Positions 1-7,698 of a stretch of 9,419 nucleotides of DNA are shown here, in pieces. Below the pieces are notes generated by a model. That model saw only the letters and a list, made by a program, of their open reading frames with translations, did no database searches and was not told the DNA's origin. Source of the stretch: Alphaproteobacteria bacterium (GTDB lineage: Bacteria > Pseudomonadota > Alphaproteobacteria > DAOWDM01); contig DAOWDM010000001.1 in assembly GCA_030639035.1 (NCBI GenBank), forward strand, positions 1-9,419. Reading direction: 5' to 3'. The translations under genes and the position numbers were made by a program. Within the stretch, counting starts at the first letter, position 1, and the number at the start of each line of letters is the position of its first letter.

Positions 1-86
1 TCTTTCTTCTCTGCTTCTGGCTTTTCGCAACCACTAAGAAACGGCAATAACAACATGAATAGAATCCAAACTTTTTTCTTAAACAC
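1..86 (-). CDS. Putative lipoprotein, 5' fragment only
   Basis: This is the first 28 codons of a gene that runs off the left edge. It starts at GTG (84-86), with GGAG (reading 97-94) seven bases upstream as ribosome-binding site. The protein opens M-F-K-K-K, followed by a hydrophobic stretch (WILFMLLLPF) and the lipobox LSGC, with the lipidated cysteine at residue 20. After that comes a charged, Glu/Lys/Pro-rich segment (EKPEAEKK). This is a textbook type II signal peptide, so the mature protein should be membrane-anchored. The next residue lacks Asp, so default outer-membrane sorting is possible. No domain is visible in the short mature part, and the function is unknown. GTG is preferred because no ATG lies upstream in frame near the ribosome-binding site. 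Confidence 0.72.
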   Translation of the reverse strand, partial: MFKKKVWILFMLLLPFLSGCEKPEAEKK

Positions 87-498
87 AACAGAACTCCAAT
101 AAGAATAAAAACACGGCTTTAATATACCTTAAAACCACCTTACATAAAAACCATCTCATTCACAATAAAATCACATTTTTTTCTACCAGTGGTTTTATTG
201 GCTCTAATTCCGTTAAAAAAGCCGATTGGAAAACTATAGGCGGATTTAATCATTATGTCGGTACTGTATAAAAAATTGTGTCTCTAGGACTCGATTGTTA
301 GAATAATTTTTCAACAATCTTAAAATGCGAAAGAAACTTATATTTGATGACAATGATAAATATGCAAAGGAATTTATCAAACTTTTTGTAAACATTATAA
401 AAGTAACAAAAAGCTCAATCTTTATAGAAGGCAGTAAAACAGCCCTGATAGACGAGGCTAAAAATTTTAATTGTGGAGTTCATAGTTCTGTAGGTAAG
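87..498. other. Stretch without a supported gene
   Basis: No convincing gene is visible here. Three things can be seen. (1) A perfect 7-bp inverted repeat, GATTGTT at 293-299 and AACAATC at 313-319, has a 13-nt loop and no T-tract. (2) A weak 7-bp stem at 197-203/220-226 contains one G-T pair. (3) An open frame ends at a TAA near 270 and has no start codon; it could be a gene remnant or simply an AT-rich chance opening. The promoter of the lipoprotein gene should lie just right of position 97 on the minus strand, but no clear -35/-10 pair stands out. Confidence 0.5.
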
Positions 499-573
499 TG
501 GCGACCCCAGCGGGATTTGAACCCGCGTTGCCGGCGTGAAAGGCCAGTGTCCTAACCCCTAGACGATGGGGTC
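499..573 (-). tRNA. tRNA-Glu (anticodon TTC), CCA encoded
   Basis: The minus strand folds as a complete cloverleaf. Acceptor GACCCCA (573-567) pairs with TGGGGTC (509-503). The discriminator G is at 502 and a genomically encoded CCA at 501-499. The D-arm begins GTCT. The anticodon stem CTGGC/GCCGG encloses the loop CTTTCAC, whose anticodon TTC is at 540-538. The T-arm has GGTTCAAATCC. The sequence pattern and the G73 discriminator are those of bacterial tRNA-Glu, which also supplies glutamyl-tRNA for tetrapyrrole synthesis in alphaproteobacteria only if the GltX/HemA route is used; that cannot be judged here. It lies 63 bp beyond the recJ stop and has its own promoter. No rho-independent terminator is evident after the 3' end. 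Confidence 0.97.
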
Positions 574-590
574 GCATGTAAGGAAGCTCT

Positions 591-619
591 TATATACATA
601 TCTTATTTATAACAATCAA
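591..619 (-). promoter_or_regulatory. Putative sigma70 promoter of tRNA-Glu
   Basis: Read on the minus strand, a -35 box TTGATT (619-614) is followed after exactly 17 nt by a -10 box TATATA (596-591). The expected start falls about 7 nt further on, roughly 10 nt before the mature tRNA 5' end at 573. This is a sensible arrangement for a tRNA leader. The assignment rests on sequence match and spacing only. Confidence 0.55.
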
Positions 620-636
620 GTGTTTATTTTATTTTT

Positions 637-2445
637 TTATGAAACTTGAGCAACATCAGTAATAATTAATTGAGCCTTGTTAGCTCCCTGCCATGTATCC
701 AGTCTTAAATTGCCTGCTATATGGAAGGCTGCCCCTGAATTATTAAGCAAAGCCTGTCCTATTTCTGTATCTGCTGCACGAAAAGCTATGCCCTTTAGCC
801 GTCCCCTACTCTGCCCTGTCATAAAACACCGTATATGACCTGCTCCAACAATATCTGCACGTGATATTTGTACATTTGGAACAATAAAACGAGGTTCTGG
901 ATTACCTGAACCAAAAGGACCAAGTATTGATAGCTTTTCGATAATATCTGGCGTAATCGCACTTATATCCACAGCACCATCTACTTTTAACACAGGAATA
1001 AGTTTTTTACTTTCAATCTGTAGGGCTATGCGTTCTTTTAAGAATTCCCTGAAATCATCAATTTTATCCGTTCTAAGAGAGAATCCTGCTGCCATAGCAT
1101 GCCCTCCCCCATTTACCAGCAATCCTGCTTGACGAGCTGCTATAATAGTTGTTCCTAAATCAACACCTGAAATTGACCTTCCCGAACCTTTTATTAAGCC
1201 AAATTCATCAAGAGTCATTACGCAAGCTGGTAAATTATAACGTTCTTTCAAACGCCCAGCTACAATACCAACGACTCCAGAATGCCATTTTTCACCAAAG
1301 ACAAAAACCATAGGCTGATTAAGTTTTTCATTTTCTTCTGCCTGCTCAATTGCTTCAAACAGAACTACAGATTCAATATCTTTACGGTTATTATTAAAAT
1401 CATTCAGTTTAAGAGCAATATCAGCAGCTTCTACCGAATCGTCTGTCTGCAAAAGCTTAGCACCAAGTCCAGAAGAACCGACTCTTCCTCCAGCATTGAT
1501 TCGAGGTCCTAAAATATAACCAAGATGGTAAGCTGTCGGACGTTCATTGACTCTGGAAACATCACTCAAAGCCACCAGCCCTGCATTAGTTCTTGCAGAT
1601 ATAACTTCCAGACCTTTTTTAACAAAAGCCCTGTTCACGCCCTCTAGAGGAACAACATCACAAACAGTCCCAAGAGCAACTAAATCAAGCCATTGCATGA
1701 GATTAGGTTCTGTTCTGTCTTTTGAAGAATCATACCAGCCCTGTTTTCTCAACTCTCTATTGACGGCAACTACCAGAAAAAAAACTACTCCTACAGCAGC
1801 AAGATAAGTGTATGAACTATCGTCATCTATTCTTTTCGGATTTACAACGGCAACAGCTGGAGGAAGCTTAGCTTCTGCTTCATGGTGGTCAACAATAATA
1901 ACATCAAGACCTGTCTTGGCAACGGCTTCAAGAGGTTCAAATGAAGTTGTTCCGCAGTCAACAGTTATCAGCAATGAAGCTCCATTCTTCTGAAGCCCTA
2001 AAATAGCATCTGCATTAGGACCATACCCCTCTGCAAGACGGTCAGGTATATAAATTTCGGTTTCAATACCTACAGAAACAAGGAAACGGCTCAACAGTGC
2101 TGATGAAGTCGCTCCATCAACATCATAATCACCAAAAATCGCTACTTTTTCACCTGTTGTAACAGCTTTGGAGATTCTTTCCACCGCCTTGTCCATACCT
2201 TTAAGAATAGACGGGTCTGGTAGCAATGAACGCAAAGTTGGATTAAGAAAATTTTTCGCATCATCAAGCTCTACTCCACGAGAAGCCATAGCTCTGCCAA
2301 CAATATCTGGAACGTCAAATCTTTGAACAAATGTATCAGCTAGTCGCTCGTCATATTCACGAACCTGCCAGCGATTCCCGCCAAAAGATTTTTCAACATC
2401 TAGAAAGGCTGATTTTGTTTCTGAATTATCATTAGAATCCTGCAT
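637..2445 (-). CDS. recJ: Single-stranded-DNA-specific 5'-3' exonuclease RecJ
   Basis: RecJ degrades single-stranded DNA 5' to 3' in RecF-pathway recombination, mismatch repair and base-excision repair, using two metal ions. The 602-aa length is normal for the family. Visible in order: DHH-domain motif I GDYDVDG (105-111), motif II TVDCG with D163, motif III VDHH (185-188), motif IV GTVCDVVPL with D263, GPRINAGGRV (313-322), the DHHA1 region with the glycine-rich GGGHAMAAG (446-454), and a C-terminal OB-fold region containing FGSGNPEPRF (511-520). All the usual metal-binding Asp/His residues are present, so the enzyme looks intact. Its ATG overlaps the hom stop by one base (TAATG), with AAGGAT/AAAGAG upstream as ribosome-binding site, so translation is probably coupled to hom. 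It is the last gene of the alaC-hom-recJ operon. Confidence 0.96.
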   Translation of the reverse strand: MQDSNDNSETKSAFLDVEKSFGGNRWQVREYDERLADTFVQRFDVPDIVGRAMASRGVELDDAKNFLNPTLRSLLPDPSILKGMDKAVERISKAVTTGEKVAIFGDYDVDGATSSALLSRFLVSVGIETEIYIPDRLAEGYGPNADAILGLQKNGASLLITVDCGTTSFEPLEAVAKTGLDVIIVDHHEAEAKLPPAVAVVNPKRIDDDSSYTYLAAVGVVFFLVVAVNRELRKQGWYDSSKDRTEPNLMQWLDLVALGTVCDVVPLEGVNRAFVKKGLEVISARTNAGLVALSDVSRVNERPTAYHLGYILGPRINAGGRVGSSGLGAKLLQTDDSVEAADIALKLNDFNNNRKDIESVVLFEAIEQAEENEKLNQPMVFVFGEKWHSGVVGIVAGRLKERYNLPACVMTLDEFGLIKGSGRSISGVDLGTTIIAARQAGLLVNGGGHAMAAGFSLRTDKIDDFREFLKERIALQIESKKLIPVLKVDGAVDISAITPDIIEKLSILGPFGSGNPEPRFIVPNVQISRADIVGAGHIRCFMTGQSRGRLKGIAFRAADTEIGQALLNNSGAAFHIAGNLRLDTWQGANKAQLIITDVAQVS

Positions 2446-3734
2446 TAAAAACTCTTTATCCTTATCATATATGGAGGCTCAACTATTGCATCAAGTTCCT
2501 CGATTTTTGCAAGAGCCTGTTTTACAGAAACTTCTTTTGCTTTATGTAAAACCATAATTACAGGAACAGGAGCTTTTGACGCACTCTGACGCTGTAACAG
2601 CGTTTTTACAGATACATTCTCATCACTTAAAGCGGTGGCTATAGATGCAATAACTCCACGCTCATCTTTAACAATAAGCCGCACATAATAAGAACCTTCA
2701 TATTCGTCCATGCCAATAGATGGCAATGCTTCCATTTCTTTTGCAGGAATACCAAATACTGGCAAGTGCTTGCCTGCCACTATATCCATAACATCAGCGA
2801 CAACGGCTGAAGCGGTTGGAGACTCACCTGCTCCACGTCCTTCAAGAACTGTCCTGCCGACAAAATCGCCTTCTGTAACAACAGCGTTAAGAACTCCATC
2901 AACATTAGCAATAGGCAGTTCTTTAGGAACCATGCACAAATGCACACGCTGCTGAACACCGTTGTCATCTTTGCGTGCTATACCAAGCAGTTTGATGCGG
3001 TAGCCAAGCTCTTCTGCGTATTCAATATCAAGCTGTGAAATACGCCTTACACCTTCAATAGAAACAGATTTAAAGTTTACAGGACAGCCAAAAGCCAGAC
3101 TTGCAAGCAATGCAATTTTATGAGCGGCATCTATTCCATCAATATCAAAACTGGGGTCTGATTCTGCATATCCTAGTTCTTGAGCTTCTTTTAAAACATC
3201 ATCAAATTCACGACCTGTCTCACGCATCATTGTAAGAATATAGTTGCATGTACCGTTTAAGATGCCATAAACATTGCTAATTTTATTGCCTATCAAGCCT
3301 TCACGCATTGACTTGATAATAGGAATACCGCCAGCAACAGCAGCTTCATATGAAAGGGCGACACTAGCTTTTTCAGCTTTAAGAGCAAGTTCGTTTCCAT
3401 GAACAGCCATCAAAGCTTTGTTAGCTGTAACTACATGACGACCAGCATCAATAGCAGCTTCGCATACATTTTTAGCAACGCCTGTCGAACCGCCTATAAG
3501 CTCTATAATAACATCTGCATCGGCTGTTTTTGCCATTTCAACAGCATCATCATACCATTTCATGCCATTAAGAGAGACGCCCCTGTCTTTTTGTGTTCGA
3601 GCAGAAACGGCCGTAATTTCCACAGCACAGCCAGTGCGAGCATAAAGAAGTTCTTTCTGTTGCTGAAAGAGTTTGATTACACCAACACCGACTGTGCCAA
3701 GACCAGCTATTGCTATTTTTAATGAGCTGCTCAC
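2445..3734 (-). CDS. hom: Homoserine dehydrogenase with C-terminal ACT domain
   Basis: This enzyme catalyses NAD(P)H-dependent reduction of aspartate semialdehyde to homoserine, the branch point to threonine, methionine and isoleucine. At 429 aa it has the usual monofunctional three-part layout. A Rossmann fold has GLGTVG at 11-16. TANK at 103-106 carries the catalytic-site Lys106. The substrate-binding domain has GILNGTCNYIL (157-167), ESDP (191-194), and D202 and K206 matching the catalytic Asp/Lys pair of characterised homologues. An ACT domain (about 348-425) probably mediates threonine feedback. The start is GTG, since no ATG or other usable start lies nearby. The gene begins 3 nt after the alaC stop, with an AAGAAGAAAAG-like ribosome-binding site inside alaC. 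Its own stop overlaps the recJ start. In many alphaproteobacteria glpX sits between hom and recJ; here it is absent. Confidence 0.96.
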   Translation of the reverse strand: MSSSLKIAIAGLGTVGVGVIKLFQQQKELLYARTGCAVEITAVSARTQKDRGVSLNGMKWYDDAVEMAKTADADVIIELIGGSTGVAKNVCEAAIDAGRHVVTANKALMAVHGNELALKAEKASVALSYEAAVAGGIPIIKSMREGLIGNKISNVYGILNGTCNYILTMMRETGREFDDVLKEAQELGYAESDPSFDIDGIDAAHKIALLASLAFGCPVNFKSVSIEGVRRISQLDIEYAEELGYRIKLLGIARKDDNGVQQRVHLCMVPKELPIANVDGVLNAVVTEGDFVGRTVLEGRGAGESPTASAVVADVMDIVAGKHLPVFGIPAKEMEALPSIGMDEYEGSYYVRLIVKDERGVIASIATALSDENVSVKTLLQRQSASKAPVPVIMVLHKAKEVSVKQALAKIEELDAIVEPPYMIRIKSF

Positions 3735-3737
3735 TTT

Positions 3738-4952
3738 TTATGCTTTTCTTCTTTCATAGTCTTCAAGAATCTTACTTGAATTAGCCATAAAGCGTTCAAG
3801 TTCTTTTGCAGCCTGCTGAATTCTAGCTTCGTTCTCAACTATAGCAAGTCGTACAAAACCTTCACCAAACTCACCAAATCCGTCACCAGGAGACACTGCA
3901 ATACCAGTTTCGTTAAGCAAGAGTTTTGTGAATTCCATAGAACTTAGATGCTTAAACTGTTCAGGTAAAGCAGACCATGCAAACATTGTTGCAGGAGGTT
4001 TCGGAATATTCCAGCCAGCTTTTGCAAAACTGCTTATCAGTACGTCTCTTCTGCCCTGATACATAGTGCGGATTTCTTCAACGCAATCTTGAGGTCCATT
4101 CAAAGCTTCTGTAGCAGCAAGCTGAATTGGGGTAAAAGAACCATAATCAAGATATGATTTCACTCTTGTAAGAGCAGCTATAAGTTTTTTGTTACCAGCA
4201 GCGAATCCTATTCTCCAGCCTGGCATGTTGTATGTTTTACTCAATGAATAAAATTCTACAGTAATGTCTTTTGCTCCTTTAACCTGAAGCATTGATGGAG
4301 GCTTGTTTCCGTCAAAATATAATTCTGCATAAGCTATATCGGAAAGAATGTAAATGTCATGCTTTTTGCAGACTTTTACAACTTCTTCGTAAAAGCTTAA
4401 ATCAGCCATTAAAGCAGTTGGATTTGAAGGATAACTGATAACTACTGCAGTAGGTTTTGGAACGCTGTAACGTGCAGCATGGTCAATAGCCTTAATAAGA
4501 TTTTCGTCAGGTTTAATAGGCATAGGCTTTAAAAAACCACCTGCAATAATAAAACCAAACAAGTGAATCGGATAACTTGGATTCGGCACAAGTATTGTAT
4601 CACCAGGGCTTGTAATGGCTTTTGCAAGACTGGCGAGTCCTTCTTTAGAACCGATAGAAGATACAACTTCTGTTTCAGGGTCAAGGTCTACATTAAAACG
4701 TCGTCCATAATATGAACTAAGAGCCTTACGTAGTTCTGGAATACCAATAGATGTAGAATAACCGTGCATTTTCGGATTATTTGCAGCTTCACAAAGCTTG
4801 TCTACTATATGCTGAGGTGTAGGCTGATCAGGGTTTCCCATGCCAAAATCTATGACATCACGCCCTTCTGCTTTAGCCTTTGCCTTCATTTCGTTCACTT
4901 CTGCGAACACATATGGAGGGAGGCTTCTTATTTGGTGAAATTCTTGTTCCAT
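3738..4952 (-). CDS. alaC: AlaC-like pyridoxal-phosphate aminotransferase
   Basis: This is a class I/II fold-type I aminotransferase, close in sequence pattern to E. coli AlaC (glutamate-pyruvate transaminase). Shared blocks include LPPYVF, MGNPD, HGYSTS, IGSKEGLA, LVPNPSYPIH, SNPTA, DIAYAE, SLSKTYNMPGWRIGF, VSPG and GFG. Numbering from the chosen ATG, the PLP Schiff-base lysine is K239, and the cofactor-contacting N177, D205 and Y208 plus R247 are present. The reading frame extends five codons upstream to a GTG at 4967. I chose the ATG at 4952 (404 aa) because GAAGAG lies seven bases upstream and homologues begin near M-E-E-F-H. It is first in the operon with hom and recJ. The substrate could be another amino acid, as this subgroup is often mislabelled aspartate aminotransferase. 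Confidence 0.9.
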   Translation of the reverse strand: MEQEFHQIRSLPPYVFAEVNEMKAKAKAEGRDVIDFGMGNPDQPTPQHIVDKLCEAANNPKMHGYSTSIGIPELRKALSSYYGRRFNVDLDPETEVVSSIGSKEGLASLAKAITSPGDTILVPNPSYPIHLFGFIIAGGFLKPMPIKPDENLIKAIDHAARYSVPKPTAVVISYPSNPTALMADLSFYEEVVKVCKKHDIYILSDIAYAELYFDGNKPPSMLQVKGAKDITVEFYSLSKTYNMPGWRIGFAAGNKKLIAALTRVKSYLDYGSFTPIQLAATEALNGPQDCVEEIRTMYQGRRDVLISSFAKAGWNIPKPPATMFAWSALPEQFKHLSSMEFTKLLLNETGIAVSPGDGFGEFGEGFVRLAIVENEARIQQAAKELERFMANSSKILEDYERRKA

Positions 4953-4995
4953 GATTTTACTCTTCACATTTTAAGTTAATAACCTAATCATGGAT

Positions 4996-5025
4996 AGTAT
5001 ATTGAAACTCTATAAAAAAAAACAA
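4996..5025 (-). promoter_or_regulatory. Putative promoter of the alaC-hom-recJ operon
   Basis: On the minus strand, TTGTTT (5025-5020) and TATACT (5001-4996) are separated by 18 nt. The -10 box matches the consensus at five of six positions. Transcription would start near 4989, giving a leader of about 37 nt before the ATG at 4952. The leader shows no attenuator-like peptide or riboswitch that I can see. Confidence 0.5.
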
Positions 5026-5087
5026 ATAAGCTCATCGTACAGACAGTTTTTTTCTGACGCTTTTTTACTTCAACTTAAGATTGGGAA

Positions 5088-6002
5088 TCAGTAGTCTATA
5101 AATATTTCTGCACGACGGTTTAATGCTTCACCTGACGGCATTACCTCGTAATAAATAGGCTCATTATCAGAAGCCGCTCCAAAGAAAACATGTTTTGGAG
5201 ATACGCCAAGCTTAAGAAGTTCGGCACATACTGTTGAAGCTCTTTTCATAGAGACATCAAAGTTAGCCATTACATGTTCCACATATTCCATATTTCTTGT
5301 ACGACTGGAAGCATGACCTACAACACGAATATTTCCTTTGTGTATCCGTCGCATTTCAATAACTTCACGCAACATATTTAAGCTTTTTTCAGACAATCTT
5401 TCCGAACCATGAGGGAAATAAATCGTAGCAGCAAGAAACGATACTCCAGCTAAATCTTTATTAGATTCCATTATTCCTCTCGGGCTTTCGATTTCCTCTT
5501 GAAAAGTAGAACCATCAAACGGAACTAAAGGTGAGACATCAGTAGTATTATAATCTGCAACTACAACTTCTGGAACAACAGACTCCACAACAGCAGTTTC
5601 TATTTTTTCTGGACTTGGTGCGGCTTCAATTATAGAAGCTGTAACTTCTTTTACAGGCTGTTTATATGGAGCAGGAGGAGTTTCTTTGCGAACAACTTTC
5701 TTTTTTTCTTCAAGAGGTTTTACTGTTTTAGGCTTGTTGCGTTTAACATTTTCATCATAAGTGGTAGCACCATTATCACTATGATGTTTTGTAGCTTTTT
5801 TCTGACTCGAAGCTTTACTCCAGACCTCTTTTTCATCAGAAGAAGCTGAGGTGTGGCTATCAACCGCTTCTGTTTCATCTTCAAGCCACGAAGATGAATC
5901 AAAATCACCAGAAAATGTTGTGCAAGCTGTCAATGAAACAAGCATCAGTATAGAAAATACCGAAACACTTGCAACAATGCCTTTATATGTAAAACTCTGC
6001 AT
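5088..6002 (-). CDS. OmpA-domain lipoprotein
   Basis: This gene probably encodes an outer-membrane lipoprotein with a peptidoglycan-associating OmpA-like domain. Numbering from the ATG at 6002 (304 aa), the signal peptide ends in lipobox LTAC with lipidated Cys27. Residues 35-185 are a low-complexity linker, first Ser/Asp/Glu-rich and then Lys/Pro/Val-rich, long enough to span periplasmic space. The OmpA domain covers about 190-304: IYFPHGSERL, VVGHASS (227-233), VSMKRASTV (250-258), then NRRAEIFIDY at the C-terminus. The usual GHTD aspartate is replaced (GHAS), while the RA arginine (R254) and NRR are kept. A GTG directly before the ATG (6003-6005) is an alternative start; AGGAG at 6019-6015 lies 9 nt from the GTG and 12 nt from the ATG. 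The gene is transcribed alone, divergently from the deaminase gene. It resembles Pal in design but is longer and not clearly Pal. Confidence 0.85.
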   Translation of the reverse strand: MQSFTYKGIVASVSVFSILMLVSLTACTTFSGDFDSSSWLEDETEAVDSHTSASSDEKEVWSKASSQKKATKHHSDNGATTYDENVKRNKPKTVKPLEEKKKVVRKETPPAPYKQPVKEVTASIIEAAPSPEKIETAVVESVVPEVVVADYNTTDVSPLVPFDGSTFQEEIESPRGIMESNKDLAGVSFLAATIYFPHGSERLSEKSLNMLREVIEMRRIHKGNIRVVGHASSRTRNMEYVEHVMANFDVSMKRASTVCAELLKLGVSPKHVFFGAASDNEPIYYEVMPSGEALNRRAEIFIDY

Positions 6003-6049
6003 CACTATTCCAGACTCCTAACGCCCTTATTCAAGACTTTACCGCAATA

Positions 6050-6078
6050 CTATTATTAAAGCATACGTTTAACTTCAA
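6050..6078 (-). promoter_or_regulatory. Possible promoter of the OmpA-domain lipoprotein gene
   Basis: TTGAAG (6078-6073) and TAATAG (6055-6050) are spaced by 17 nt on the minus strand. A stronger -10-like TATACT (6083-6078) overlaps the -35 box but lacks a good partner. Either could serve; the assignment is weak. Confidence 0.3.
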
Positions 6079-6154
6079 GTATAGTATCATTTTTTTCTAA
6101 TAAATCGTTAATTTTTTCATCACACCACCACATAGACAAAGACTGGACGGAACA

Positions 6155-6183
6155 TTGACAACAAGATTAAACCAAGTTAGTAT
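6155..6183 (+). promoter_or_regulatory. Putative sigma70 promoter of the adenosine deaminase gene
   Basis: A perfect -35 box TTGACA (6155-6160) is followed after 17 nt by TAGTAT (6178-6183), which matches the -10 consensus at four of six positions. The expected start is near 6190, giving a leader of about 20 nt. The leader has no recognisable Shine-Dalgarno sequence; a TATGGG at 6196-6201 is the nearest purine patch. Confidence 0.6.
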
Positions 6184-6210
6184 TGTTTTTTTATCTATGG
6201 GTAATATAAA

Positions 6211-7497
6211 ATGCTAAAAAATAAAACTGAAAAACAGCACTCATATGACATTGCCTCTATGCCGAAAGTTACATTACACGAGCATATTGAAGGTACTGTA
6301 ACGCCTGAAATTTGCCTAGTTCTTGCTAAACGGCACGGCGTTAATCTTTCTGATGATTTGATTATGAAAGACGGTTCATACGACAAAAAAGATTTTCCAA
6401 ATGGTCGCTATGGCTATGAAGAAGGCGACTTTATGGGGTTTATCAACACCTATGATGATGTTGCGAATCTTGTACGCACTCCAGAAGATTATTATACCAT
6501 TACAAAAGATTATCTTTCTAAAAACGCACAAGAAGGCGGGATTTATGTTGAGCTGATTATTTCTCCTGTTCACATGGCCTCTGAAGTAGAACCTAAAACA
6601 GGCAAGGTAACTCTTAACGCTGAGAAATATAAAGCAATGCTGTCTGGAATGACCAAAGCAACAGAAGAAATAAAAAAAGAGACTGGATTAGAGACTCGTT
6701 TTATTGCTACAGGCGTTCGCAACATGGGCGTTGAAAACGTAAAAGAAGTTGCAGAACTCGTCAAAGATAACCCTCATAAACTGGTTACTGGATTTGGTTT
6801 GGCTGGCAATGAAAATGAATTTGAAGTTAAAGATTTCCATGAAGGACTTGTAGAAACAGCTCATAAAGAAGCTGGACTTCCTCTTGCTCTTCACGCAGGA
6901 GAAATCAGAGATTCACAAAGCATATGGGACGCATTAGAAGCTGGAGCTTCTCGCATTGGTCATGGAATCAGTGCTATCGAAGACTCGAAACTTGTGGAAG
7001 AGCTTGCGAAAAAAAACATCATGCTGGAAGTATGCCCTACCAGCAACAGACTTCTTGTGCAAAAGCTTGAAGGTTCTTTAGATAAACACCCTTTGCGTAA
7101 ACTTTATGACGCAGGTGTTCGTGTAACTATCAACCCAGATGATGCAGGAATTTTCGGTACGCACACAGGCAAAGAATACAGAATCGCTAAAGAAAACTTT
7201 GGATTCTCAAAAGCTGAATTTATCGACATCGCTTTATGCGGAATTGAAGCTAGTTTTTCAGATGAGGCTACTAAGAAAAAGCTCAAAAATCATGTTTATA
7301 AAAACTTGAATGAATCTGACAGAAAATCATTCAAAGATTTAGCGACAAAAACGAGCAATCCATACTTGAAAAAACGTCTTGAATCTCGCTTAATAGAAAT
7401 CCGTCAAAACAAAGCCAAAACACGCATTACAGAAATTAAAGACAATGAAAAAACAACAAAAGCAGTTATTATCAAACAACGACACCTGTCTCGCTGA
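6211..7497 (+). CDS. add: Adenosine deaminase family protein
   Basis: This is a metal-dependent TIM-barrel deaminase that converts adenosine (possibly adenine or a related purine) to the inosine-type product in cytosolic purine salvage. The active-site set is complete: HEHIEG (23-28, ligands H23 and H25), HAGE (228-231, ligand H228 and catalytic E231), IGHG (249-252, H251), CPTSN (275-279) and NPDDAG (308-313, D310 and D311). Blocks such as GVRNMG, LVTGFGLAGNE and IGHGISAIED match alphaproteobacterial adenosine deaminases. Two oddities stand out: the usual DDP is DDA, and a lysine-rich, weakly structured tail of roughly 75 residues (about 354-428) makes it longer than the usual 320-350 aa. 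The HIEG motif resembles adenine-deaminase relatives, so the exact substrate is uncertain. The gene stands alone with its own promoter, and the start is the only ATG suitably placed after it. Confidence 0.87.
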   Translation: MLKNKTEKQHSYDIASMPKVTLHEHIEGTVTPEICLVLAKRHGVNLSDDLIMKDGSYDKKDFPNGRYGYEEGDFMGFINTYDDVANLVRTPEDYYTITKDYLSKNAQEGGIYVELIISPVHMASEVEPKTGKVTLNAEKYKAMLSGMTKATEEIKKETGLETRFIATGVRNMGVENVKEVAELVKDNPHKLVTGFGLAGNENEFEVKDFHEGLVETAHKEAGLPLALHAGEIRDSQSIWDALEAGASRIGHGISAIEDSKLVEELAKKNIMLEVCPTSNRLLVQKLEGSLDKHPLRKLYDAGVRVTINPDDAGIFGTHTGKEYRIAKENFGFSKAEFIDIALCGIEASFSDEATKKKLKNHVYKNLNESDRKSFKDLATKTSNPYLKKRLESRLIEIRQNKAKTRITEIKDNEKTTKAVIIKQRHLSR

Positions 7498-7520
7498 TTC
7501 TCTGCTTACTTTGATTAGTT

Positions 7521-7562
7521 AAGGCTATGTTCCATTTAAAGTGTTGTTATTTACATAGCTTT
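7521..7562. repeat. Stem-loop 23 bp after add
   Basis: AAGGCTATGT (7521-7530) pairs with ACATAGCTTT (7553-7562) over ten base pairs, including one G-T, around a 22-nt loop. It could slow or end transcription of add, but the loop is long and no T-tract follows. A recombination or protein-binding site is an alternative. Confidence 0.5.
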
Positions 7563-7645
7563 GCAAACCAACTCTTGTCATACTTGTAAATGTTATCTAA
7601 TTCGATGATAAAAAACTAACCTGTCAATGCTAAACTTGTTTGTGA

Positions 7646-7670
7646 GGGGCTATAACTTCGTTATAGCTTC
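7646..7670. repeat. Hairpin abutting the left inverted repeat
   Basis: GCTATAAC (7649-7656) and GTTATAGC (7660-7667) form a perfect 8-bp stem with a 3-nt loop. The stem extends to 11 bp (7646-7670) if two G-T pairs are allowed. It directly adjoins and slightly overlaps the left 31-bp repeat. No T-tract follows, so a simple terminator is unlikely; a processing or protein-recognition hairpin fits the oriT-like surroundings better. Confidence 0.6.
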
Positions 7671-7698
7671 CCTACACCTTTGGTTTCAGGAGGACGGT
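7668..7698 (+). repeat. 31-bp inverted repeat, left copy
   Basis: This arm is the reverse complement of 8191-8221 at 28 of 31 positions, the core reading CTACACCTT(T/C)GGTTTCAG then GAGGACG. It faces the other copy across about 490 bp that contain one small gene. See the right copy for interpretation. Confidence 0.9.

Noticed and set aside
180..270. Protein-like reading on both strands of the left gene-free stretch (a glycine-containing plus-strand frame and a 37-codon minus-strand frame from an ATG)
   Set aside because: The plus frame has no start codon and the minus one no ribosome-binding site; both are short and fit chance openings in AT-rich DNA. A gene remnant cannot be excluded.
325..555. 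76-codon plus-strand reading frame ending in the tRNA-Glu region
   Set aside because: Its last 20 or so codons are the antisense of the tRNA (the familiar W-R-P-Q-R-D-L-N-P-R artefact), there is no ribosome-binding site, and the upstream part matches nothing I recognise.
5041..5087. Possible terminator after the OmpA-domain gene (CAG, A-tract, CTG)
   Set aside because: Only three pairs can form around the A-tract, and the expected T-run is missing; not a usable stem.
7651..7665. Resemblance of the hairpin at 7646-7670 to a loxP half-site (ATAACTTCGT)
   Set aside because: The match is ten bases plus a shifted TATA, there is no second half-site with an 8-bp spacer, and the symmetry is fully explained by the local hairpin.
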